The translations under genes and the position numbers were made by a program. Below are positions 8,878 to 18,527 of a DNA stretch of 64,000 nt, one piece after another (the stretch's first letter is position 1; each line of letters begins with the position of its first letter). Under the pieces are notes generated by a model. The model did no database searches. It was given only the letters and a program-made list of their open reading frames with translations, and was not told the DNA's origin. The stretch is taken from NCBI RefSeq assembly GCF_001428845.1, contig NZ_LMIU01000008.1:179999-243998 (forward strand), read 5' to 3'. The stretch is from Achromobacter sp. Root83. GTDB taxonomy: Bacteria; Pseudomonadota; Gammaproteobacteria; Burkholderiales; Burkholderiaceae_B.

Positions 8878-9468
8878 ATGGCGCACTTCATGGCGACAAC
8901 TGCAGGAAAATGGGCGGTCCGCGCGCTGGCCGTCCTGGCGGCGGCCGTGTTGCTGGCGGCCGCGGCGCTGGCCGCCACCGGCCTCATGGCCGGCGCCCGC
9001 GAGGCCGACGTCGCCATTGTGCTGGGCAACACCGTGCAGCCCAACGGCGATCCCTCGCCGCGCCTGGCCGCGCGGCTGGACCGCGCCTACGACTGCTACG
9101 CCGCATCGCAATGCCGCGTTCTGTTCGTCAGCGGCGGCGTGGATCCGGCGGGCGCCGACGAAGCCGCCGCGATGCGCGGCTATCTGCAGCGGCGCGGCGT
9201 GCCCGCCGACCGCATCGTCACCGATAGCGCGGGCATCGACACGTGGGCCACGGCCCGCCACGCCAGCGCCTACATGCGCGAACATGGCTACACGCGCGCC
9301 CTGGCCGTCACGCAGTATTTCCATGTGCCCCGCGCCATGCTTGCCTTGAAACGCCAGGGCGTGGCCGACGTCGGCGGCGGCTATCCGCGCTACTTCGAGC
9401 TGCGCGATATCTATTCCGTCTTCCGCGAACTGCCCGCGATGGCGCTGTATATTTTCCGGCCGCTGTAG
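8878..9468 (+). CDS. YdcF/SanA-like DUF218 membrane-anchored protein
   Basis: A 196-residue protein with one N-terminal membrane helix (about 12-40) and a DUF218 domain. Visible motifs are VAIVLGNTVQPNG, RLDRAYDCYA, VLFVSGGVD and DTWATARHASAYM near the end of the domain. SanA/YdcF relatives sit at the inner membrane and affect envelope permeability; the chemistry is unsettled. The start could be 8878 or 8890, as neither has a clear ribosome site. It is divergent from the iron sigma gene and may share its regulatory region. Confidence 0.82.
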   Translation: MAHFMATTAGKWAVRALAVLAAAVLLAAAALAATGLMAGAREADVAIVLGNTVQPNGDPSPRLAARLDRAYDCYAASQCRVLFVSGGVDPAGADEAAAMRGYLQRRGVPADRIVTDSAGIDTWATARHASAYMREHGYTRALAVTQYFHVPRAMLALKRQGVADVGGGYPRYFELRDIYSVFRELPAMALYIFRPL

Positions 9469-9513
9469 CGGCGCATCCACACCCCAGCAAAGACATCACA
9501 GGACCTCTTCATC

Positions 9514-10557
9514 GTGCTGATCTTCCACAATCCCGTCCATGACAAACATCGCGGCCGCCACGAAATGTTCCGCGGCAAGCTGGTGCCCTGCCACGAAACG
9601 CCGGCACGCCTGGAATATGTGCTGGATGCGCTGCGCCAGCGCGGCATCGGCGAGCTGCGCGCGCCCTCGGCGCCGGACATGGATCTCATCAAGCGCGTGC
9701 ACACCCCGCGCTATGTGGACTTCCTGGAGAGCGCATGGCGGGAATGGATCGCGCTGGACCCGGCCAATGCCGAACTGGACGTGCTGCCCTCGATCTGGCC
9801 CGTGCGCGGTTTCCGCCACGATGTAGAGCCCACCAACTTCGCCGCCCGGGTCGGCCTGTTCTCGTTCGACAGCGGCTGCCCGCTGACCTCGGGCACCTGG
9901 GAAGCGGCCACCGCCGGCGCCGCCTGCGCGATCGAGGCGGCCCGGGCCGTGTCCTCGGGCGCCGGGCCACGCACCGCCATGGCGCTGACGCGCCCGCCGG
10001 GCCACCATGCCGGCGCGGATTTTTTCGGCGGCTACTGCTTCCTGAACAACGCCGCGCTGGCGGCCCAGGCCCTGCGCGATGCGGGCGCGGCGCGCGTCGC
10101 CATCCTGGACGTGGACTACCACCACGGCAACGGCACGCAGAGCATCTTCTACGAGCGCGGCGACGTGCTGACCGTGTCGGTGCATGGCGACCCGACCACC
10201 GAGTATCCGTTCTTCCTGGGCTATGCCGACGAACGCGGCCAGGGCGCGGGCCAGGGCGGCAACCTGAATCTGCCGCTGCCCGCCGGCACCGATTTCGCCA
10301 CCTGGACGCAGGCGTTGGAACAAGGCCTGGCGGCGGTGCGCGCATTCAAGGCGGACGCCGTGGTCGTCGCCCTGGGCGTGGACACATACGAGGGAGACCC
10401 GATTTCGAAATTCAAGCTCAAGAGCGCCGACTACCTGCACGTCGGACGCCTGCTGGGCGAGCTGCGCCTGCCTGCCGTCTTCACGATGGAAGGCGGCTAC
10501 GCCGTCGCGGACGTCGGCATCAACGTGGCGAACGTGCTGGAAGGCTATGGCGGCTGA
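9514..10557 (+). CDS. aphA: Acetylpolyamine amidohydrolase (histone-deacetylase superfamily)
   Basis: A 347-residue zinc amidohydrolase starting at GTG 9514 after an AGGAC site. It has the deacetylase hallmarks RPPGHHAGADFFGGYCFLNN, ILDVDYHHGNGTQ (zinc-binding Asp/His) and LGVDTYEGDPIS. These and the overall length match the Mycoplana ramosa acetylpolyamine amidohydrolase more closely than the Alcaligenes histone-deacetylase-like enzyme. The expected reaction is removal of acetyl groups from acetylputrescine or related polyamines in the cytoplasm. It sits 45 bp after the DUF218 gene and converges with a transporter gene. Confidence 0.88.
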   Translation: MLIFHNPVHDKHRGRHEMFRGKLVPCHETPARLEYVLDALRQRGIGELRAPSAPDMDLIKRVHTPRYVDFLESAWREWIALDPANAELDVLPSIWPVRGFRHDVEPTNFAARVGLFSFDSGCPLTSGTWEAATAGAACAIEAARAVSSGAGPRTAMALTRPPGHHAGADFFGGYCFLNNAALAAQALRDAGAARVAILDVDYHHGNGTQSIFYERGDVLTVSVHGDPTTEYPFFLGYADERGQGAGQGGNLNLPLPAGTDFATWTQALEQGLAAVRAFKADAVVVALGVDTYEGDPISKFKLKSADYLHVGRLLGELRLPAVFTMEGGYAVADVGINVANVLEGYGG

Positions 10558-10569
10558 GCGCCGCGCTGT

Positions 10570-11904
10570 TCAGTCGCGGGTTTCCAGCACCTTGTTGATG
10601 CGCAGTGCCAACAGCGTGCAGGCAACGCCCGACAACAGGTAGACGCTGACAGCCACCAGCCCGAAGCGCGCCGATAGCCCCAAGGCCACCAGCGGCGCGA
10701 AGGCCGCGCCGACGAGCCACGCCATATCGGACGTCAACGCCGCCCCGGTATAACGGAAGCGGCGCGTGAAGTTGGCGGTGACCGTGCCGGACGCCTGGCC
10801 GTACGACAGCCCCAGCAACGCGAAGCCGATCAGGATGAATGCATCCTGCGCGGTGGGTCCGCCGCCCAGCAGCCAGGGCGCCAGCACCGCAAACACACCG
10901 ATCAGCATGGCCAGCAGGCCCAGCGTGGTGCGCCGGCCGATACGGTCGGCCAGCCAGCCCGAGGCGATCGTGCCCAGGATGCCCAGCACCGCGCCGATGA
11001 TCTGCACGATCAGCACGTCGGAAATCTGCTGCGTGCCGCTGACGACGATCCACGACAGCGGAAACACCGTGACCAGGTGGAACAGCGCATAGCTGGCCAG
11101 CGCGGCAAAGGCGCCAATGAACAGGTTGTAGCCCTGCTTGCTGACGATTTCAGAGATGCTGATGGGTTCGAGTTCGCCTTCTTCGAGCAGCTGCGTGTAT
11201 TCCTCGGTGACCACCAGCCGCAGCCGCGCGAACAGCGCCACCACGTTGATCGCGAACGCCACGAAGAAGGGATAGCGCCAGCCCCATTCAAGGAAGTCGG
11301 CCTGCGTCAGCGTGACGTGCAGATACAGGAACAGCGCGCTTGCGACCATGAAGCCCACCGGCGCGCCCAGTTGGCCCATCATCGAGTACCAGCCCCGCCG
11401 ATTGGGCGGCGCGTTCAGGGCCAGCAGCGACGGCAGGCCGTCCCAGGAACCGCCGAACGCCAGGCCCTGCACGCAGCGGAACAGCGCAAGCAAGGTGATG
11501 GCATGCACGCCGATGGCGTTGTAGCCCGGCAGGAATGCCATGCCCACGGTTGCCGTGCCCAGCAGGAACAAGGCGACGGTCAGCTTGGTCGCGCGGCCCC
11601 AGCGTCGTTGAATCGCCATGGAAAGCGCCGTGCCGATCGGCCGCATGATGAAGGCGAACGAGAAAATGACGAAGGCCCAGAGCGTGCCTTCCAGGGGTTC
11701 TTCGAAGGGAAAGAACACCTTCGGAAAAACCAGCACGCACGCGATGCCGAAGACGAAGAAGTCGAAGTATTCGGAGGCGCGTCCCACCACCACGCCCACG
11801 GCGATTTCACCGGGAGCCACCTTGGCGTGGCTGGCCCCGCCGCTGATTGCACCCGGCCCCGGAACAGGAGAGGGATGACCGGGATATCGCGTGGTGGTCG
11901 ACAT
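10570..11904 (-). CDS. MFS transporter of the metabolite:H+ symporter (MHS) type
   Basis: A 444-residue, 12-helix protein. The MHS signatures are VGRASEYFDFFVFGIACVLV (first helix), GWLADRIGRRTTL (loop 8-9) and GWRYPFFVAF. ProP, ShiA and KgtP belong to this group and import osmolytes, shikimate or oxoglutarate with protons. The substrate here is unknown. The start at 11904 gives a family-like N-terminus but has no visible ribosome site on its own strand. It diverges from the cyo operon. Confidence 0.85.
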   Translation of the reverse strand: MSTTTRYPGHPSPVPGPGAISGGASHAKVAPGEIAVGVVVGRASEYFDFFVFGIACVLVFPKVFFPFEEPLEGTLWAFVIFSFAFIMRPIGTALSMAIQRRWGRATKLTVALFLLGTATVGMAFLPGYNAIGVHAITLLALFRCVQGLAFGGSWDGLPSLLALNAPPNRRGWYSMMGQLGAPVGFMVASALFLYLHVTLTQADFLEWGWRYPFFVAFAINVVALFARLRLVVTEEYTQLLEEGELEPISISEIVSKQGYNLFIGAFAALASYALFHLVTVFPLSWIVVSGTQQISDVLIVQIIGAVLGILGTIASGWLADRIGRRTTLGLLAMLIGVFAVLAPWLLGGGPTAQDAFILIGFALLGLSYGQASGTVTANFTRRFRYTGAALTSDMAWLVGAAFAPLVALGLSARFGLVAVSVYLLSGVACTLLALRINKVLETRD

Positions 11905-12121
11905 GGGTTTGCTCGCAAAAGGAGGGTTTGAATACGCCTTGTCTACGATCTTGCAACACACCCTTGCCACGGTACGCTCATCACGCCGCAAGCCGCAAGC
12001 ACCGAAGTGTCCAGGACTGCCCCGCACGCGTTGCCGTGCATACTTTTGCTCTTTTTACCCTAGATTTTTCGCGGCTTCCAGCGTAGTGTTGCGTTTACTT
12101 CCCACGGTTACGTTTCGGGGT

Positions 12122-13171
12122 ATGGCCATGCCGTCCTTCCCAAGGCTCCGCGGATTGATCCTGTTTGCCGCCCTGCCGTTGCTCGCCGGGTGCAATGCGG
12201 TGCTGCTCTCGCCCTCGGGCGACGTGGCCCTGCAGCAACGCAACCTGATCATCATTTCCACCGGCTTGATGCTCATCATCATCGTGCCGGTGATCATCCT
12301 GACGCTGCTCTTCGCATGGCGCTATCGCGCCAGCAACAAGGAAGCGCCCTACGATCCCGACTGGAACCACTCCACCATGCTGGAGCTCCTGATCTGGGCC
12401 GCGCCGCTGCTGATCATCATTGCTCTGGGCGCGCTTACGTGGGTCAGCACGCATCAGCTCGATCCCTACCGCCCCCTGGCGCGCCTGTCCGAAGGCCGCG
12501 AGGTGCCCGCGGGCACCAAGCCGCTGGTCGTGGAGGTCGTCGCCCTCGACTGGAAATGGCTGTTCCTCTATCCCGAGCAAGGCATCGCCGCCGTGAACGA
12601 AATGGCCGCTCCCGTCGATCGCCCCATCCAGTTCAAGATCACCTCGTCGACGGTGATGAACTCCTTCTTCGTGCCGGCGCTGGCCGGCCAGATCTACGCC
12701 ATGCCCGGCATGCAGACCACGCTGCATGCGGTGATCAACCACCCCGGCGAATACGAAGGCCTGTCCGCCAACTACAGCGGCTCGGGCTTCTCCGGCATGC
12801 GCTTCAAGTTCCATGGCCTGGACCAGCAAGGTTTCGACAAATGGGTCGCCGACGCCCGCAAGTCCACCGATGCCCTCAGCCGCGACATCTACCTGAAGCT
12901 CGAGCAGCCCAGCGAACGCAACCCGGTCCAGCGCTACGCGTCGGTCGCGCCCGGCCTGTTCGAGGCCATCGTGAACCGCTGCGTGGAGCCCGGCCGCATG
13001 TGCATGCGCGACGCGATGGCCATCGATGCCCAGGGCGGCATGGGCATCCCGGGCGCGCGCAACGTCACCACGATGGACCCGCAGACGCGCGAGCGCCTGG
13101 GGCTGACAGCAACGCCGCCGCGCAAGTTCGTGGGGGCCATGTGCACGTCCACCGAAGGCCTGGTGCTGTAG
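12122..13171 (+). CDS. cyoA: Cytochrome bo3 ubiquinol oxidase subunit II
   Basis: A 349-residue lipoprotein: signal peptide with lipobox LLAGC (Cys at about residue 23), two membrane helices (about 45-70 and 88-108), and a periplasmic cupredoxin domain (VVALDWKWLFLYPEQG, SFFVPALAGQIYAMPGM). The copper-A ligands of cytochrome c oxidases are absent, as expected for a quinol oxidase. The ATG at 12122 is chosen over the longer open frame because it starts the signal peptide. It is the first gene of cyoABCD-SURF1. Confidence 0.95.
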   Translation: MAMPSFPRLRGLILFAALPLLAGCNAVLLSPSGDVALQQRNLIIISTGLMLIIIVPVIILTLLFAWRYRASNKEAPYDPDWNHSTMLELLIWAAPLLIIIALGALTWVSTHQLDPYRPLARLSEGREVPAGTKPLVVEVVALDWKWLFLYPEQGIAAVNEMAAPVDRPIQFKITSSTVMNSFFVPALAGQIYAMPGMQTTLHAVINHPGEYEGLSANYSGSGFSGMRFKFHGLDQQGFDKWVADARKSTDALSRDIYLKLEQPSERNPVQRYASVAPGLFEAIVNRCVEPGRMCMRDAMAIDAQGGMGIPGARNVTTMDPQTRERLGLTATPPRKFVGAMCTSTEGLVL

Positions 13172-13245
13172 CGGCCGGCCCTGGGCCGTCCGCGCAGGAT
13201 GACGCAAGGGCTTCATGAAATCGCGGTCTTTTCGCTGGAATCGAG

Positions 13246-15249
13246 ATGCCTGATCAACCAGACCTCACCAAGCTGATCTTCGGTCGCCTGACCTGGGAAG
13301 CCATTCCTTTCCACGAACCTATCCTGCTGGCCACCTTCTTCATGGTGGCGGCCGGCGGCATCGTGGTGCTGGGCTCCATCACTTACTACAAGAAGTGGGG
13401 CTACCTGTGGCACGAATGGTTCACCAGCATCGACCACAAGAAGATCGGCATCATGTACGTCGTCCTGGGCATCGTGATGTTGCTGCGCGGCTTCGCGGAC
13501 GCCATCATGATGCGGCTGCAGCAGGCGGTGGCCTTCGGCGATTCCGCCGGCTACCTGCCGCCCCACCACTACGACCAGATCTTCACGGCGCACGGCGTGA
13601 TCATGATCTTCTTCGTGGCCATGCCGCTCGTCACGGGGCTGATGAACTACATCGTGCCGCTGCAGATCGGCGCGCGCGACGTCGCCTTTCCTTTCCTGAA
13701 CAACTTCAGCTTCTGGATGACGACCGGCGGCGTCATCCTGGTGATGATGTCGCTCTTCGTGGGCGAATTCGCGCGCACCGGCTGGCTGGCGTATCCACCC
13801 TTATCGGGCATCGCGCAGAGTCCCGACGTGGGGGTCGACTACTACATCTGGGCCTTGCAGATAGCGGGGGTGGGAACCCTGCTATCCGGCGTCAACCTGC
13901 TGGTCACCATCGTGAAGATGCGCGCGCCGGGCATGACCATGATGCGCATGCCCATCTTCACCTGGACGGCGCTGTGCACCAATGTGCTGATCGTCGCCGC
14001 CTTCCCCGTCCTGACCGCCGTGCTGGCGATGCTGACCCTGGACCGCTACCTGGGCACCAATTTCTTCACCGCGGACTTCGGCGGCAACGCCATGATGTAC
14101 GTGAACCTGATCTGGATCTGGGGCCACCCCGAGGTCTACATCCTGATTCTGCCGGCCTTCGGCATCTTCTCGGAAGTGGTGGCCACCTTCTGCCGCAAGC
14201 GCCTGTTCGGCTATGCGTCCATGGTGTACGCCACCGTCGTCATCACGGTGCTGTCGTACCTGGTCTGGCTGCATCACTTCTTCACCATGGGGTCCGGCGC
14301 CAGCGTGAATTCGTTCTTCGGCATCACGACCATGATCATCTCGATCCCGACCGGCGCCAAGATCTTCAACTGGCTCTTCACCATGTACCGCGGACGCATC
14401 CGCTTCGAAGTCCCCATGCTCTGGACCCTGGGCTTCATGGTGACCTTCGTGATCGGCGGCATGACGGGCGTGCTGCTGGCCGTTCCGCCCGCCGACTTCG
14501 CGCTGCACAACAGCCTGTTCCTGATCGCGCACTTTCATAACGTGATCATCGGCGGCGTGCTGTTCGGGCTGATGGCCGGCATCACGTACTGGTTCCCCAA
14601 GGCATTCGGCTACAAGCTGGATCCGTTCTGGGGCAAGTGCTCATTTTGGTTCTGGCTGGTCGGTTTCTACGTGGCCTTCATGCCGCTGTATGTGCTGGGG
14701 CTGATGGGCGTGACGCGCCGCGTGAACCACTTCGAGGACATGTCGCTGCAGATCTGGTTCCAGGTGGCGGCCTTTGGCGCGCTGCTGATCGCCTGCGGCA
14801 TCGCCAGCTTCATCATCCAGCTCGTGGTCAGCTACCGCCGCCGCGACCAGTTGCGCGACGACACGGGCGACCCCTGGGACGGCCGCACGCTGGAATGGTC
14901 CACTTCGTCGCCCCCGCCCAACTACAACTTCGCGTTCACGCCCCGGGTGCATGACCTGGACGCCTGGTGGCAGATGAAGCAGCACGGCTACGAGCGGCCG
15001 CGGCTGGGCTTCATCCCGATCCACATGCCCAGCAACACCTGGGCGGGCATCGTGCTGGCGGGGATCAGCGTGGTGATGGGTTTTGCCCTGATCTGGCACA
15101 TGTGGCCGCTGGCCGTGCTGTCGTTCGCGGCGCTGATCCTGGTGGCGATCATCCATACCTTCAACTACAAGCGCGACTACTACGTGCCGGCCGACGAGGT
15201 CGTGACCACCGAAGACGCGCGTACCCGGTTATTGGCGAACCATGTCTGA
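13246..15249 (+). CDS. cyoB: Cytochrome bo3 ubiquinol oxidase subunit I
   Basis: A 667-residue haem-copper oxidase core subunit, full length for CyoB. It keeps the quinol-site residues Arg81 and Asp85 ([10 protein letters not shown]) and His108 and Gln111 (PPHHYDQIF). It also keeps haem ligand His116 (TAHG), the CuB His-Tyr pair ([12 protein letters not shown]), the LHHFFT histidines and the haem pair in [10 protein letters not shown]. It reduces oxygen to water with ubiquinol electrons and pumps protons. It overlaps cyoC by 8 bp. Confidence 0.97.
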   Translation: MPDQPDLTKLIFGRLTWEAIPFHEPILLATFFMVAAGGIVVLGSITYYKKWGYLWHEWFTSIDHKKIGIMYVVLGIVMLLRGFADAIMMRLQQAVAFGDSAGYLPPHHYDQIFTAHGVIMIFFVAMPLVTGLMNYIVPLQIGARDVAFPFLNNFSFWMTTGGVILVMMSLFVGEFARTGWLAYPPLSGIAQSPDVGVDYYIWALQIAGVGTLLSGVNLLVTIVKMRAPGMTMMRMPIFTWTALCTNVLIVAAFPVLTAVLAMLTLDRYLGTNFFTADFGGNAMMYVNLIWIWGHPEVYILILPAFGIFSEVVATFCRKRLFGYASMVYATVVITVLSYLVWLHHFFTMGSGASVNSFFGITTMIISIPTGAKIFNWLFTMYRGRIRFEVPMLWTLGFMVTFVIGGMTGVLLAVPPADFALHNSLFLIAHFHNVIIGGVLFGLMAGITYWFPKAFGYKLDPFWGKCSFWFWLVGFYVAFMPLYVLGLMGVTRRVNHFEDMSLQIWFQVAAFGALLIACGIASFIIQLVVSYRRRDQLRDDTGDPWDGRTLEWSTSSPPPNYNFAFTPRVHDLDAWWQMKQHGYERPRLGFIPIHMPSNTWAGIVLAGISVVMGFALIWHMWPLAVLSFAALILVAIIHTFNYKRDYYVPADEVVTTEDARTRLLANHV

Positions 15250-15883
15250 GACCCTGGCCCCACCCCTGCCCGGCGGCGCGGCGCCGTCCCCGGAACCCGT
15301 GTTCTACGTTCCCGGCGAACACCACCCCAAGAACGGTACGCTGCTCGGGTTCTGGATCTACCTGATGAGCGACTGCCTCATCTTCGCCTGCCTGTTCGCG
15401 GCGTACGGCGTGCTGGGGCGCAACTTCGCCGCCGGCCCGTCCGGCGCCGACCTGTTCGACCTGCAACTGGTGGCGGTGAACACAGCGCTGCTGCTGCTGT
15501 CGTCGATCACCTACGGATTCGCCATGCTGGAGATGCGCCGCAACCGCATCGGGGCGACCCAGATGTGGCTTGCCGTGACCGGCATCCTGGGCCTGGGATT
15601 CCTGTCCCTTGAACTGTACGAGTTCACGCATCTGATCCACCAGGGCGCCGGCCCGCAGCGCAGCGGCTTCCTGACAGCCTTCTTCGCGCTGGTCGGCACG
15701 CACGGCCTGCACGTCACCTTCGGCATCGTCTGGCTGATCACGATGATGCTCCAGGTGCGGATGCATGGCCTGATTCCCGAAAACCGCCGCCGCCTGATGT
15801 GCCTGTCGATGTTCTGGCACTTCCTTGACCTGATCTGGGTGGGCGTATTCACCTTCGTCTACCTGATGGGAGTGCTGCCATGA
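15242..15883 (+). CDS. cyoC: Cytochrome bo3 ubiquinol oxidase subunit III
   Basis: A 213-residue, five-helix subunit III. Recognisable segments are [31 protein letters not shown] and [19 protein letters not shown]. It stabilises the core and helps deliver protons and oxygen. The ATG at 15242 overlaps cyoB, and its stop overlaps cyoD (ATGA), so the three genes are translationally coupled. Confidence 0.96.
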   Translation: MSETLAPPLPGGAAPSPEPVFYVPGEHHPKNGTLLGFWIYLMSDCLIFACLFAAYGVLGRNFAAGPSGADLFDLQLVAVNTALLLLSSITYGFAMLEMRRNRIGATQMWLAVTGILGLGFLSLELYEFTHLIHQGAGPQRSGFLTAFFALVGTHGLHVTFGIVWLITMMLQVRMHGLIPENRRRLMCLSMFWHFLDLIWVGVFTFVYLMGVLP

Positions 15884-16311
15884 GCTCGCACATGGAAAAC
15901 CTGGCCGACCGCGGCCACGGCGGGCATGACGATCACGGGGGCCACGGGGGCCACGACGGCCACGACGATGACGATGGCGCCGGCCACGGCACGCTCAAGA
16001 GCTACCTGACCGGCTTCGTGCTGGCCGCCATCCTGACCGCCATCCCCTTCTGGCTGGTGATGGGCCGCGTGATCGACAGCTCGCGCGCCACCGGGCTGGT
16101 GATCCTCGCTTTCGCTGTCGTGCAGATCGTGGTCCACATCATCTATTTCCTGCACATGGACACCAAGTCCGAGAGCGGCTGGAATATGTTGGCGTTAATA
16201 TTCACGCTGGTGCTGGTCGTAATCACGCTCAGCGGGTCAATCTGGATCATGTATCACTTGAACGCCAATATGATGCCCATGTCCACACACGACATGCGGA
16301 AAATTCCCTGA
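15880..16311 (+). CDS. cyoD: Cytochrome bo3 ubiquinol oxidase subunit IV with His/Gly/Asp-rich N-terminus
   Basis: A 143-residue subunit IV with three membrane helices (SYLTGFVLAAILTAIPFWLV, LVILAFAVVQIVVHIIYFLHM, MLALIFTLVLVVITLSGSIW). Before them lies a cytoplasmic stretch of roughly 25 residues (about 10-36) made almost only of His, Gly and Asp, with eight His. E. coli CyoD has a much shorter, ordinary N-terminus. The extension could bind metal such as copper for assembly, but that is inference. The gene overlaps cyoC by 4 bp and shares one base with the SURF1 gene. Confidence 0.94.
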   Translation: MSSHMENLADRGHGGHDDHGGHGGHDGHDDDDGAGHGTLKSYLTGFVLAAILTAIPFWLVMGRVIDSSRATGLVILAFAVVQIVVHIIYFLHMDTKSESGWNMLALIFTLVLVVITLSGSIWIMYHLNANMMPMSTHDMRKIP

Positions 16312-17090
16312 TGGCAGCAGTAAAAGACATTTCTTCACGCGACACCTCCCGCAATCCGCGCAGCAAAACCACCCTGGTCATCCTGGGGCTGGTTGCTGCC
16401 GCCGTGTTCGCCGGCCTGTGCGCCCTCGGCACCTGGCAAGTACACCGCCTGGCCTGGAAACAGGCGCTGATCGCGCAAGTAGACCAGCGCGCCCATGCCC
16501 CCACCGTGCCCGCCCCCGCGCAGCGCGAATGGCCCAGGCTCACATCCGCCAACGCCGAATACCGCCACGTCGCCGCCTCGGGAACCTTCCAGTTCGACCG
16601 CCAGACACTGGTACAGGCCGCGACCGAACTGGGCAGCGGCTACTGGGTCATGACGCCCCTGCAATTGGCCGATGGCGGCACGGTGCTGGTGAACCGCGGC
16701 TTCGTGCTGCCCGAATGGCGCAAGAGCCAGGTGAACACCCCCCAACCCCCCGCGCAGGCGCGGGTCACGGGCCTGCTGCGCATGGGCGAACCCGGCAGCG
16801 GCTTCCTGCGCAACAACGACCCCGCGTCCAACCTCTGGTACTCGCGCGACCTGCAGGCCATCGCCGCCGCCCGCGGCCTGACTGACGTGGCGCCCTACTT
16901 CATCGACGCCGACGCCGCCACCAGCGCCGGCCGCGACCCCGCCCGCGAACCCGTCGGCGGCTTGACGGTGCTGACCTTCCCGAACAACCACCTGGTCTAT
17001 GCCATCACCTGGTACGCGCTGGCATTGATGGTGCTCGTCGGCGTGGCGGTCTTCGTGCGCGAGGAAAAGCGCGCGCGCCACCAGGCCTGA
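16311..17090 (+). CDS. SURF1-family oxidase assembly protein
   Basis: A 259-residue protein with N- and C-terminal membrane helices (about 22-45 and 225-245) flanking a periplasmic SURF1 domain (LCALGTWQVHRLAWKQ, ALIAQVD, YWVMTPLQLADGGTVLVNRG). SURF1 aids haem insertion into haem-copper oxidases. Its start overlaps the cyoD stop by one base, so it belongs to the cyo operon. No cyoE haem-O synthase follows; that gene must be elsewhere. Confidence 0.93.
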   Translation: MAAVKDISSRDTSRNPRSKTTLVILGLVAAAVFAGLCALGTWQVHRLAWKQALIAQVDQRAHAPTVPAPAQREWPRLTSANAEYRHVAASGTFQFDRQTLVQAATELGSGYWVMTPLQLADGGTVLVNRGFVLPEWRKSQVNTPQPPAQARVTGLLRMGEPGSGFLRNNDPASNLWYSRDLQAIAAARGLTDVAPYFIDADAATSAGRDPAREPVGGLTVLTFPNNHLVYAITWYALALMVLVGVAVFVREEKRARHQA

Positions 17091-17135
17091 CCGGCGGAGC
17101 CCCTCTTCGGCGCGGTCGAAAATCGGCGCGAATAG

Positions 17136-17184
17136 CCGGAAATTCCGGCATGTTCGCTGAACATACTGCCGAGTAGTCTACAAT
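17136..17184 (+). promoter_or_regulatory. Porin promoter with two adjacent palindromes
   Basis: CCGGAAATTCCGG (17136-17148) and TGTTCGCTGAACA (17151-17163) are perfect inverted repeats two bases apart. The second overlaps a possible -35 (CTGAAC at 17157-17162), followed 16 bp later by a likely -10 (TACAAT at 17179-17184). Transcription would then start near 17191. A regulator binding these palindromes would block or aid RNA polymerase. No candidate regulator lies beside it. Confidence 0.45.
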
Positions 17185-17191
17185 GCAGCCC

Positions 17192-17232
17192 GGGAACATC
17201 CCGCCAGGCATGACGTCTGGCGTGGTGTTCCC
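17192..17232 (+). promoter_or_regulatory. 5' leader stem-loop of the porin mRNA
   Basis: GGGAACA (17192-17198) pairs with TGTTCCC (17226-17232). Inside it CGCCAG (17202-17207) pairs with CTGGCG (17217-17222), leaving a 9-base loop. If the promoter call is right, this hairpin forms the very 5' end of the transcript, as in the stabilising leader of ompA. It ends 37 bases before the porin ATG. Confidence 0.55.
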
Positions 17233-17269
17233 TTTGTTTTTTCCAACCCATATCCCAGGAGTTCCCCGG

Positions 17270-18376
17270 ATGAAAAAGACGCTGCTCGCCGCTGCAATGC
17301 TGGCTTCTTTCGCAGGCATTGCTCAGGCAGAACCGTCAGTCACTCTCTATGGTGTCATCGACACCGGCATTGGCTACAACAAAATCAAGGGCGATGGATA
17401 CAACGGATCCAAGCTTGGCATGATCAACGGCATCCAGGCCGGCTCCCGCTGGGGCGTGCGCGGATCCGAAGATCTGGGCGACGGCCTGAGCGCGGTCTTC
17501 AAGCTGGAAAGCGGCTTTGATTCCGCCAACGGCCAGCGCGGACAATCGGGCCGCCTGTTCGGCCGCCAAGCCACCATCGGCCTGGCCAACGACGCCTGGG
17601 GTTCGCTTGAATTCGGCCGCCAGGCCACGGTTGGCTCCAACTACCTGGCCGACATCGATCCTTTCTACACCAGCTACACCCAATCCAACCTGGGCCTGGG
17701 TCTCAGCGCGGCCAACACCATGCGCTGGGACAACATGGTCATGTACCGCACCCCCTCAGTGAACGGGTTTGAGCTGGGCGTGGGTTACTCGTTCAATGCG
17801 GACGACACCACCGCGGACCAGACCGGTTTCGGCACCGCCGACAACACGCGCGGCATCACCGCCGGCCTGCGCTACGTGCAAGGCCCGCTGAACGTGGCGC
17901 TGACCTACGACCAATTGAACGGCGCCAACCGCAGCTCCATCGACAACGGCGCCACGCCGCGCCAGTACGCGCTGGGCGTGTCGTACGACCTGGAAGTGGT
18001 CAAGCTCGCCGCTGCCTACGGCCGCACCACCGACGGCTGGTTCGTCGGCCAGGATCTGCCCGCGGGCACGCCGTTCAGCGACGAATTCGGCACCAACCGT
18101 TTCGTGGACGGCTTCAAGGCCAATTCGTACATGGTGGGCGCGACCCTGCCGGTCAGCGGCGCGAGCAGCCTGTTCGCCTCGTGGCAGCACGTGGCCCCGT
18201 CCAACGACAAGCTGACGGGCGATGACGCCAACATGAACGTCTACAGCGTGGGCTACACGTACGACCTGTCCAAGCGCACCAACCTGTACGCCTATGGCTC
18301 GTACGGCACGGACTACGCGTTCATCGACGGTCTGAAGAGCACCGCCGCGGGCGTGGGCATCCGCCACCAGTTCTAA
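17270..18376 (+). CDS. Major outer-membrane porin (Gram-negative porin superfamily)
   Basis: A 368-residue porin with a clean signal peptide ending IAQA, then SVTLYGVIDTGIGY, the usual first strand of Bordetella/Burkholderia trimeric porins. GSRWGVRGSEDLGDGLSA and LFGRQATIGL mark the next strands, and the C-terminal VGIRHQF ends in the Phe needed for outer-membrane insertion. It forms passive diffusion channels. The gene stands alone with its own promoter, leader hairpin and terminator, consistent with abundant, separately regulated expression. Confidence 0.95.
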   Translation: MKKTLLAAAMLASFAGIAQAEPSVTLYGVIDTGIGYNKIKGDGYNGSKLGMINGIQAGSRWGVRGSEDLGDGLSAVFKLESGFDSANGQRGQSGRLFGRQATIGLANDAWGSLEFGRQATVGSNYLADIDPFYTSYTQSNLGLGLSAANTMRWDNMVMYRTPSVNGFELGVGYSFNADDTTADQTGFGTADNTRGITAGLRYVQGPLNVALTYDQLNGANRSSIDNGATPRQYALGVSYDLEVVKLAAAYGRTTDGWFVGQDLPAGTPFSDEFGTNRFVDGFKANSYMVGATLPVSGASSLFASWQHVAPSNDKLTGDDANMNVYSVGYTYDLSKRTNLYAYGSYGTDYAFIDGLKSTAAGVGIRHQF

Positions 18377-18385
18377 ACGCGCTGG

Positions 18386-18413
18386 GGGCCGGCCCGCCGC
18401 GCGGCGCCGGCCC
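18386..18413 (+). terminator. GC-rich stem-loop after the porin gene
   Basis: GGGCCGGC (18386-18393) pairs perfectly with GCCGGCCC (18406-18413) across a 12-base GC-rich loop, 10 bp after the porin stop codon. There is no U-tract, so it may act with Rho or protect the 3' end. Confidence 0.45.
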
Positions 18414-18527
18414 TGCCCCCGCAGGCCGCGGCCGAACGATGTCAGTCTGATCCTATAGCGCTGGATCCCGGCGCTACCTAACATCGTTCCATGCCCGACA
18501 GCACACGCACAGGCTTGGACAGGCGTC

